From positions 1-9,173 of the forward strand of contig QNDJ01000040.1 of assembly GCA_003644825.1 (NCBI GenBank): 9,173 nt of DNA. The letters run 5' to 3'. Position 1 is the stretch's first letter. Each line of letters opens with the position of its first letter. Both the position numbers and the translations under genes were made by a program. This document shows, in pieces, positions 1 through 7,000 of this stretch. This DNA comes from Candidatus Zhuqueibacterota bacterium (GTDB lineage Bacteria > SM23-31 > B21-G16). The notes under the pieces are model-generated. The model saw only the letters and a program-made list of their open reading frames with translations. It was not told the origin of the DNA and did no database searches.

Positions 1-438
1 AAAGAAATCAGTGATTATAAAAATAAAATCAAAAATATTGAATCTTATTCCAAACAGATAGATTTATTAAATCGTCAGATAGAAGAGCTCAAAAAAAAGA
101 ATGAGAGTAATAAAAGTAAGATATTAACAAAACAAAAAATTGTTCTGGTATCGGATGAAATAGGTAGAAGAGCAAAAGAGTTTAACCTTGATATAAGGGA
201 TATTAAACCTGAAAAAACAGCTCTGTTTTCTGATTCAAGTTCGACCGGGATGATTTCACGTATGCCTTTTAAGTTATTTATCAGGGGAAAGTTTTTTGAT
301 TTTGGAAAGTTTCTTGAGACCTTTGATGAATTTCCTTTTTTAATTAAAGCAGGACCTGTGTCAATGTCCACCGACGATGATACATATCCTGAACTTTTTA
401 TTGAAGCAATTGTTTATGTATATTTTTATAAAGAATGA
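1..438 (+). CDS. pilO: PilO-like type IV pilus inner-membrane alignment protein, C-terminal part (5' end outside window)
   Basis: The reading frame is open from base 1 to the TGA at 436-438, giving 145 residues with no start visible, so the gene is cut by the left edge. The first roughly 40 residues are a charged, heptad-like helix (Lys/Glu/Ile/Leu-rich, including the stretch QIDLLNRQIEELKKKN), as expected for the periplasmic coiled coil that follows the transmembrane segment of PilO. The rest resembles the ferredoxin-like PilO core: the pattern FKLFIRGKFFDFGKFLETF corresponds to the family's 'G-x-Y/F ... F' strand-helix, followed by a beta strand near the C-terminus (IEAIVYVYFY). In the family, PilO dimerises with PilN and binds PilP, forming the periplasmic alignment complex of the pilus machine. 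The next gene starts inside its stop codon, and pilP/pilQ/pilT homologues follow, which supports the call more than sequence identity does. A GspM-like relative is the main alternative. Confidence 0.75.
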   Translation, partial: KEISDYKNKIKNIESYSKQIDLLNRQIEELKKKNESNKSKILTKQKIVLVSDEIGRRAKEFNLDIRDIKPEKTALFSDSSSTGMISRMPFKLFIRGKFFDFGKFLETFDEFPFLIKAGPVSMSTDDDTYPELFIEAIVYVYFYKE

Positions 439-920
439 AATTAAGACAAAAAATATTACTGGGTATTCTGATAGGTGTTCTGGGATATTATGTATATGCT
501 AATTTTATAGTTTCTAAATCCAGGGCTCCTGCTCCTAAAAATGTTCAACAGGTAGGAAAGATACCTTTACAACAGAATGCCAGAAGACAGGTTCCTGCAG
601 AAACGAAAAATAATATTAAGGATACTACGAAAAAAGAGTTTATAACACCTGTATTATTGGGATGGAAAAGAGACCCATTTTATAGAGAAAGAAAGATTGA
701 AATTACGGGAAAGGACACTACCAGTAAAAACAGAATTGCAAATCTTGTACTTAATGGAATTATGGGAGATGGTGAAAATTTTATTGTTACAATAAATGGT
801 GAGTTTTACCGGAAGGGTGATTTAATTGATGGAACTTTAAAAGTTGTGGCAGTAGGAAAAAATTATGTTGTTTTAAGGGAGGATGGGAGAGATTATATAC
901 TCCGATTAGGAGGTTTTTAA
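435..920 (+). CDS. pilP: PilP-like type IV pilus alignment-complex protein
   Basis: This 161-residue protein starts at an ATG overlapping the upstream stop (ATGA, 435-438). No strong Shine-Dalgarno is visible, so it probably relies on translational coupling. Residues about 6-25 form one hydrophobic segment (signal anchor). A low-complexity, Pro/Gln/Lys-rich linker follows to about residue 75. Then comes the RDPF motif (residues 79-82), typical just ahead of the PilP/GspC-type homology region, and a small beta domain (about 104-161) with the pattern L-x-G-I, ING, Y-x-x-GD and a final run of strands. In the family, this domain contacts the N-terminal domains of the PilQ secretin and ties it to PilN/PilO. 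Proteobacterial PilP is usually a lipoprotein; here I see no Cys in the N-terminal region, so it appears to be anchored by a transmembrane helix. Family assignment rests on the motif, size and position between pilO and pilQ; a GspC/PulC-like name is the alternative. Confidence 0.75.
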   Translation: MKLRQKILLGILIGVLGYYVYANFIVSKSRAPAPKNVQQVGKIPLQQNARRQVPAETKNNIKDTTKKEFITPVLLGWKRDPFYRERKIEITGKDTTSKNRIANLVLNGIMGDGENFIVTINGEFYRKGDLIDGTLKVVAVGKNYVVLREDGRDYILRLGGF

Positions 921-944
921 TATTTAATTTTATATGTTTTGCCC

Positions 945-950
945 GGGAGG
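945..950 (+). promoter_or_regulatory. Ribosome binding site that decides the pilQ start
   Basis: GGGAGG (continuing GGGAGGTG to 952) lies 9 nt before the ATG at 960. It is the strongest Shine-Dalgarno-like site in the window. It falls downstream of the alternative in-frame TTG at 939, so it supports ATG 960 and argues against the longer reading frame. Confidence 0.8.
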
Positions 951-959
951 TGTGCTATA

Positions 960-2930
960 ATGAAATCTCTATATTTTAAAATAATTATATTATTGGTTCT
1001 GATGCTGTTAATTTTACCTGATTTATCATCTGGTCAGGTTAATCGGTTTAAAGAACTAAAGATATTTGAAAGCGATACACTTTTTACTTTTGAACTGGTT
1101 TGCAGTAAAAAGCCTTTTTATAGTTATTTTACTTATGAGGATCCTGCTCAGGAAGTACCGTTTAAATTAATAGTGGATTTAAAAAACACCAGGATTGAAC
1201 TTAAAAAAAAGAAATATGAAATAAACAGAGGACCACTTTACAGGGTTAGAACAAGCCAGTGGTTACTCAAACCTGCAGTTGTAAGAATTGTTTTTGACCT
1301 GATTGATAAAATTAATTTTGATATTAAATATACTCAGAATGGTCTGGCTGTGGTACTGTCAGGGTTTAAGAAAGCCGAAAGAAAAATTTTAGCTGTTAAA
1401 CCTTCTCCAGAAAAGAAAGAAATAAAACAACAATTAAAAGAGAAATTTATCAGGGTGATGAATTATAAGAATACTTCTCTTGTGACTGTTTTAAGGGCGT
1501 TCAGTGAACTCCACAATTTAAATATAATTCTTGCTAAGGATGTTTCACCCCAGGATAATATTACAGTGAATTTGAGGAATGTTCCTGTAGAGGGTGCTCT
1601 TGATGCTATATTGAAGGCAAATGATTATAATTATGTTAAAAAGGGTAATATATGTTTAATAAAGGGTAAAGATACGAGGATAATAGGTGATATGGTTACA
1701 GAAATAATTAAGTTAAACTACATAGATGCGGGAGATATATCCAAGAATCTGGAGAGCCTGAAGTCGGATAATGGCAGTATTGAGACATTTGTCAGGAGTC
1801 CTATTGGTCAGCTTGGTTTATCGGTTCCGACGGGTGGTGGTGGAGCTGGAGGTGCTGGAGGTGGAATGCAAAGTGCTCTAAGTGGACTTGTAGGAGCCGG
1901 TCAGGCTCAGGCTGGTGGTGCTGCAGTAGCAGGTGGAGGACCGGGTGGTGGACCTGGTGGAGCAGCAGCTCCAACAGGAAGGTCTGACATATTGATTATT
2001 ACCGATTGTCCTGAAATTGTTCAAAAAATGAAAGCTCTGGTGAAAGAACTGGATGTTCCAGTGCCGCAGATTAATATAGAAGTAAGACTTATTGAAACAA
2101 GATTGGATGAAAAGAATAAATGGGGAATAAACTGGACAGCAATAATGGAAGCTGTAGGTGTAGGTGGCTATCCAACGGGTCTGGGAATGGGTAGAGGAAT
2201 GGAGGGTGTTGGTGGTGCAGCTGCTGGTGGTGTGGCTGGTGGTGGTGCTGCGGGTGCAGGTGGAATGCAGGTTCCAGGACTTCCTTTAAAAATAAATAAC
2301 TTCAGATTCGGAACCCTTGCTTTTAATCAGTTTAAAATTGTTCTTGAATTGCTGGAACAGCAGGGAAACACCAAGTTGCTTAATCAACCGAGTATTACCA
2401 CTCTTGATAATCAACAGGCAGATATTGCTGTTGGAACATTAATTCCAATTGAAGTAACACAGGTTGGAATGGGTGGATTAGGTGGATTCGGTGGTGCTGC
2501 AGGTGGTGCAGCAGCAGGTGGTATGGGAGGAGCAGGTGCTATGGGTGGGGCTATTACCACAATACAACATCAGAGTGTTGCAATTTCTCTTTCTGTTATC
2601 CCCCATGTAAATGAAGGTAAATATATAACGTTATGGGTTCAGCCAAAAGTTCAGGAAATTTCCGGGTTTACAGGTAAGAATAATGACTTACCAATAACTA
2701 CGACTCGAACAGCTACCACTCAGGTTCAGGTAAAAGACGGAGATGTTGTTGTTATTGGGGGATTAATAAAAGAAGATAAAATTAAAACAGTAAAAAAGGT
2801 TAAGTTTCTTGGAGATATTCCACTTATTGGTAATTTGTTTAAAAGCAGTAATGTAGATACAAGAAGGAGTGAGCTGGTTATATTTATTTCTCCGAAGATA
2901 TCACCGGTATTGAGCAAAAAAAGTGAATAG
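960..2930 (+). CDS. pilQ: Type IV pilus secretin PilQ with AMIN domain and three Gly/Ala-rich loops
   Basis: This 656-residue protein is the outer-membrane secretin through which the pilus fibre passes. The ATG at 960 is chosen because it has a GGGAGG site 9 nt upstream and begins directly with a signal peptide (about 1-25, a long Ile/Leu run ending in SSGQ). The order of parts is: AMIN-like domain (about 27-140; peptidoglycan-binding in the family); Lys/Glu linker; STN/N0 domain (about 165-235); NolW-type secretin_N domain (about 240-365); and the secretin domain (about 368-650). The last has the typical opening QINIEVRLIET, the central LLNQPSITTLDNQQA and the closing signature VIGGLIKE ... 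LGDIPLIGNLF (617-627). Three Gly/Ala-rich expansions interrupt it: one in the N domain (292-339), one after the first barrel strands (399-441) and one ahead of the conserved TTIQHQSVAISL segment (503-531). Size and domain order fit PilQ rather than GspD, because AMIN is typical of PilQ and the neighbours are pilO, pilP and pilT. Confidence 0.95.
   Translation: MKSLYFKIIILLVLMLLILPDLSSGQVNRFKELKIFESDTLFTFELVCSKKPFYSYFTYEDPAQEVPFKLIVDLKNTRIELKKKKYEINRGPLYRVRTSQWLLKPAVVRIVFDLIDKINFDIKYTQNGLAVVLSGFKKAERKILAVKPSPEKKEIKQQLKEKFIRVMNYKNTSLVTVLRAFSELHNLNIILAKDVSPQDNITVNLRNVPVEGALDAILKANDYNYVKKGNICLIKGKDTRIIGDMVTEIIKLNYIDAGDISKNLESLKSDNGSIETFVRSPIGQLGLSVPTGGGGAGGAGGGMQSALSGLVGAGQAQAGGAAVAGGGPGGGPGGAAAPTGRSDILIITDCPEIVQKMKALVKELDVPVPQINIEVRLIETRLDEKNKWGINWTAIMEAVGVGGYPTGLGMGRGMEGVGGAAAGGVAGGGAAGAGGMQVPGLPLKINNFRFGTLAFNQFKIVLELLEQQGNTKLLNQPSITTLDNQQADIAVGTLIPIEVTQVGMGGLGGFGGAAGGAAAGGMGGAGAMGGAITTIQHQSVAISLSVIPHVNEGKYITLWVQPKVQEISGFTGKNNDLPITTTRTATTQVQVKDGDVVVIGGLIKEDKIKTVKKVKFLGDIPLIGNLFKSSNVDTRRSELVIFISPKISPVLSKKSE
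1833..1977 (+). repeat. Gly/Ala-rich low-complexity insertion 1 in PilQ (N domain)
   Basis: About 48 codons dominated by GGN and GCN, with short runs such as GGGGAGGAGGG and GGGPGGGPGGAAA. They are inserted between the two halves of the secretin_N domain, before the conserved strand beginning SDILIITD. The stretch is clearly G-richer than the surrounding AT-rich coding sequence. Confidence 0.85.
2154..2280 (+). repeat. Gly/Ala-rich low-complexity insertion 2 in PilQ (early secretin domain)
   Basis: About 42 codons rich in Gly, Ala, Val and Met, following the NKWGINW strand of the secretin domain. GGT GGT GCN and GGN GCN units recur imperfectly. In structurally known secretins this position lies near the gate/loop part of the barrel; that placement is inference. 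Confidence 0.8.
2463..2556 (+). repeat. Gly/Ala-rich low-complexity insertion 3 in PilQ (secretin domain loop)
   Basis: About 31 codons of mostly Gly, Ala and Met between IPIEVTQ and TTIQHQSVAISL. The DNA is made of recurring GGTGGTGCTGC- and GGTGGTGCAGC-like units. Confidence 0.8.
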
Positions 2931-2944
2931 AAAAATAAAGTGTA

Positions 2945-4060
2945 ATGGGTAGTAAAATGAAAAAGATGAGTATAAACAAACTGTTAAAATATGCTGTTGA
3001 TATAGAAGCCTCTGATTTACATTTGACAGCTGGTTATCCGCCTGTTATAAGATTGGATGGAATCCTGAACAAAATTGACCTTCCTCAATTAGGTAAAGAA
3101 GAAATTAAAAGTATGGTATATGAGATAATGACTGAAGACCAGATTAAAAGGTTTGAAAAAGAAAAAGAAATAGATTTTGCCTATTCTATTTCTAAGGTTG
3201 CACGATTTAGAACGAATGTTTATCATCAGATGAGAGGTATAGGTGTAGCGTTCAGAATAATACCTAATAAGATTATGACCCTTGATGAGCTGGGTGTCCC
3301 GGAGGGTGTGTTTACTCTTGCAAGAAGAAAAAAAGGATTGATTCTTGTTACGGGCCCCACTGGTTCAGGAAAATCTACAACCCTTGCTGCAATTATAAAT
3401 TTAATTAATAAAGAAAGAAAAGACCATATTTTAACCATTGAAGACCCGATAGAATATGTTCATACAGGTATTAATTGTATGATTAATCAAAGGGAAATAG
3501 GGCGGGATTCTCATTCATTTTCTGCTGCTCTTCGTTCTGCATTAAGAGAAGACCCTGATGTTATTCTTGTAGGAGAGATGAGAGACCTGGAAACAATAGC
3601 CCTTGCTATTACTGCAGCGGAGACGGGGCATCTGGTACTTGCTACGTTACATACAAGCAGTGCTCCTGAAACCGTGGACAGGGTTATTGATGTTTTTCCA
3701 TCTGACCAGCAAAATCAGATAAGAGCAGTATTTGCCAGTACTATTGAAGGTGTTATTTCTCAAAAACTTATTCCTAAAAAAGGTGGAAGAGGGCGAACTG
3801 CTGCAATGGAGATAATGATTGCCACTCCGGCTATCAGGAACCTTATAAGAGAAAGAAAAACATACCAGATGACCACTGTAATTCAAACTGGAACTGAGTA
3901 TGGAATGCAGACTTTCGATCAGGGATTGATGAATTTATTGATTGAAAATAGAATCGATAAAAATACGGCGGTTGTACATGCCAACGAAAAAAGAGTCTTT
4001 AAGGATTGGAAGGGTGTTACTCGAAATATTTTGCAACACGTAAAAGGAGTAAAATCCTGA
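2945..4060 (+). CDS. pilT: Type IV pilus twitching motility / retraction ATPase PilT
   Basis: This cytoplasmic hexameric ATPase of the secretion ATPase superfamily drives pilus disassembly and retraction. At 371 residues it matches the PilT length and lacks the long N-terminal domain of the extension ATPase PilB. Visible motifs are the N-terminal ASDLHLTAGYPP; Walker A GPTGSGKST (137-145); Asp box LTIEDPIEYVH (163-173); Walker B DPDVILVGEMRD (203-214, with Glu211 in the catalytic position); His box AETGHLVLATLHT (225-237); and the PilT-specific AIRNLIRE (296-303), which is diagnostic for retraction. All key residues are present. The start is uncertain: ATGs at 2945, 2957 and 2966 are all in frame and none has a good Shine-Dalgarno. 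Family members usually begin close to the MSINKLL at 2966, so the true protein may be 4-7 residues shorter. It sits 14 nt after pilQ, and its stop overlaps the next start. Confidence 0.96.
   Translation: MGSKMKKMSINKLLKYAVDIEASDLHLTAGYPPVIRLDGILNKIDLPQLGKEEIKSMVYEIMTEDQIKRFEKEKEIDFAYSISKVARFRTNVYHQMRGIGVAFRIIPNKIMTLDELGVPEGVFTLARRKKGLILVTGPTGSGKSTTLAAIINLINKERKDHILTIEDPIEYVHTGINCMINQREIGRDSHSFSAALRSALREDPDVILVGEMRDLETIALAITAAETGHLVLATLHTSSAPETVDRVIDVFPSDQQNQIRAVFASTIEGVISQKLIPKKGGRGRTAAMEIMIATPAIRNLIRERKTYQMTTVIQTGTEYGMQTFDQGLMNLLIENRIDKNTAVVHANEKRVFKDWKGVTRNILQHVKGVKS
4045..4049 (+). promoter_or_regulatory. Ribosome binding site for the giant Ig-repeat gene
   Basis: AGGAG lies 10 nt before the ATG at 4060, inside the last codons of pilT. 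It supports ATG 4060 over the in-frame upstream TTG at 4006, which would add 18 charged residues ahead of the hydrophobic segment. Confidence 0.75.
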
Positions 4061-7000
4061 TGAAGTATTTTTATGGCAATAATCGGCTTGTTTTTATATT
4101 TTTATTTGTTTTCTTATTTATTGTTTTCTATTATTTGAGCTGTCAGAAAAAAGGGTTGGTTGACCCGTCACAATCAATTAGAGAGAATATTGTCATAATT
4201 TCAAAGATTGTTTCTGATAAAAGTGAGTTAAAAATTGGTGGAGAGATTGCTCACATTTCTGCTTATATTATTAATGGTAATAGGGAACCGGCTCAGAATT
4301 GTCTTGTTTTTTTTGAGTGTAAGCAGGGTGAAATCACTCCATCTGACTCTACAGATATTAAAGGTATTGCAACAGCAGAATATTTCAGCGGTGCGACACC
4401 AGGATATGATACTATATCGGTAAAAATTAAAAGTATTAACGGAAAGATAATTAGTGATTCGATTTTTGTTCAACTATTATATACATCCGTTTTAGAGTTA
4501 TCATCTGAAGAAGCTGTAATTTTAGCTGATGGTGAAAGCACAACAAAAATTGATATTTTACTGAGGGATGGTGCAGGGAATCCTGTTCCTGACCAGACAA
4601 TTCTTCTATCTTCTGATTATGGTTCAATCGATAATCAGGTTACAACAGATTTTAGAGGTAAAGCTGAAGCAACATACACGGCTCCTTCTTCAAATGAAAA
4701 TATCACTGATAATATATATGCAATTCTGTCAGAAGGTGCAGGAAAAATATCTACAGGTGGAAAAGTCGGTCAGAAAAGTAATATAATACTGTTTAAGGAT
4801 ATTAATAATTTTAAAAATAATCTTAAGAAATTTAAATCGGATGTTAGAAAAAATAAAAATCATTTTTCATTTTTAGGAAAGTATGCTGGAGAAAAGGCAG
4901 ATACAATTTCAATAAACCTGAAAGGTGTAAATCTTTCCCTTAAGGCAATACCGGACTCAATAGAAGCTGATGGAAAAAGTGTGTCTTCAATTGTGGCTAC
5001 TTTAAAGACGGCAGATGATAGTCTTTTAACAGGAAAAGAGGTCAAATTTTTTGCAAGTTCTGGAACTTTATTGAGTTTGTCTTCGATAACGGATGAAAAC
5101 GGAGAAGCAAGAACAGAATTACAGAGCACAGATCAACCTGGTAAATCAAAAGTTACTGCAGAGTTTGGTAAGGGTATTACCGATGAAATAATTGTAAATT
5201 TTACAGAGATGTCAGGTGTTCAGATTAAACTAAATGCAAATCCTAATTCTATCAGGGCAGATGGTATAGAAACATCTACAATAAGAGCTGTATTGAAAAA
5301 TTCAAAAAATAACCCGATAACAGGTGTTCAAATAAATTTTACAACTACAATAGGTAATATTGCTGCTACCGGGGTTACGGATGATATGGGAATTGCAGAA
5401 GTTGAGCTTATAAGTGAGCGAAGAAACGGGATTGCAGAAGTTGTTGCAACATATAGAAACGTGAGTGATACAACAAAAGTTATATTTGAAGGTATTGACC
5501 TCTCAGTACGGGTATCACCTAAAAATGTAATAGCTGATAATATTACAACATCGGCTGTAATTGTTACAGTGAAAGATGCAGCAAATGTTCCTATTGAAAA
5601 TGAAAGGGTCGTTATTACAACTGACCTTGGAGAATTGAAATATGGTTCAGGTTATACTGATGCGAAAGGTGAATTTATAGATTCAATAAAAAGCGATGTT
5701 CCAGGAGAAGCAGAAATAAGGGTTCAATCTGCTGGTGCTTTAAGCAGTACGACTGTGTCTTTCACGGGTCATCAATTTACCCTTGAATCTACCTCTTTAG
5801 TTTTTACTGCCGGGATAGAATCTACAACTGTTGTTGCAACTATAAAAGACACAATAGGAATGCCCCTGGAAAATGTTCCTATTTCGTTCAGTACCAGCCT
5901 TGGATATTTTGTGAGTTCTGATTCTATTACAAATTATGAAGGTAAAGCTTATGCGGTTTTAGCCAGTTCAGGAGCGGGTGTTGCCACGGTTACAGGTGTT
6001 GCAAAAATCGATGGTAATGTGATAACAAAAAGTATACAGATCAGTATCACTTCAGCTCCTCCCCATAATTTATTATTTCAAGCAGAGCGTTCAGTTGTTA
6101 AAATTAATGGTGGAACAACTTTATTAACGGCAACAGTTACAGATGTGGGTGGTAACCCTGTGTCAAACACCACAGTGAGTTTTACTATAGAGAAAGGACC
6201 AAGAGGAGGAGAATTTTTAGACCCCGCAATTGAGGTTACAGATGACCATGGTGTAGCTACAACAACGTTTACAAGTGGCAATATTGGTAGTTCAAGAATT
6301 AATGATGTAGAAGTTTTAGCGAGGGTTCAGGGGACCAATATAAATCCTGCAAAAGTTTATCTGACAATTGCTGGTGCTCCAAAATCAATTACTGTAGGGT
6401 TTTCTACGCCACCGACTGACAATGGGGATGGAACATACAGCCTTCCAGTTGTTGCAATTGTATCAGATATAAATGGAAACCCGGTGATTGATGGAACGCT
6501 GGTGTTTTTTACGCAATCTCCTGTAATAGGAAATATTAAAAGTCCGATAGAAACAGCAGACGGAAAAGCAACCACACAACTGGTATATCCAGCTAATAAG
6601 GCTTCATCTTTTATAGAGATTATAGGAACAAGTAAGGGAATATCTGATACTGTAAGCCTTAATTTGCCAGGAATGTCTGGAGTTGTGGGTTCTGTTAAAT
6701 TACAACTTCCAGCCGGTGCCAGTAAAAAGATACTGGGGAATGGTGAGGATAAAACTACAATAGGTGCTCTTGTTAAAGATACGGGAGACAATCCAGTCGG
6801 GGATGTTATTGTTAATTTTAAGATTATAAATAATACAGGCACGATTGAGAGTTCAGCTATATCAGGTACCCAGCTTACAGCTGAAGGAACTACAAACCCT
6901 AACTGGGGTTTTGCATTTGTAACAGTCACTTCAGAAGCCTGCACTACAGACAAGTTTCCTATTATTGTTGCTACTGTTTCTGGATTTTCTGATACCTTTT

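Noticed and set aside
75-371. 98-codon minus-strand open frame opposite pilO
   Set aside because: Its Leu/Ser/Phe-rich composition mirrors the Lys/Glu/Asn codons of the real gene, and the sense strand matches PilO.
939-959. Longer pilQ from TTG 939
   Set aside because: No Shine-Dalgarno precedes it, and the extension places Arg/Cys residues ahead of a complete signal peptide that starts at ATG 960.
934-960. Eight-codon ORF ending TAATG on the pilQ start, a possible leader peptide
   Set aside because: The only AGGAGG upstream (908-913) is 20 nt away, too far to serve it, and pilQ has its own strong site within the mini-ORF. It is probably chance.
4006-4059. Longer Ig-repeat protein from TTG 4006
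   Set aside because: It would overlap pilT by 55 nt and add a basic tail before the hydrophobic segment. ATG 4060 has AGGAG at good spacing.
6357-6953. 198-codon open frame on the minus strand
   Set aside because: It lies wholly inside the Ig-repeat gene, has a biased Pro/Ser/Val composition expected of an antisense shadow of Thr/Gly/Asn-rich beta domains, and shows no family motif.
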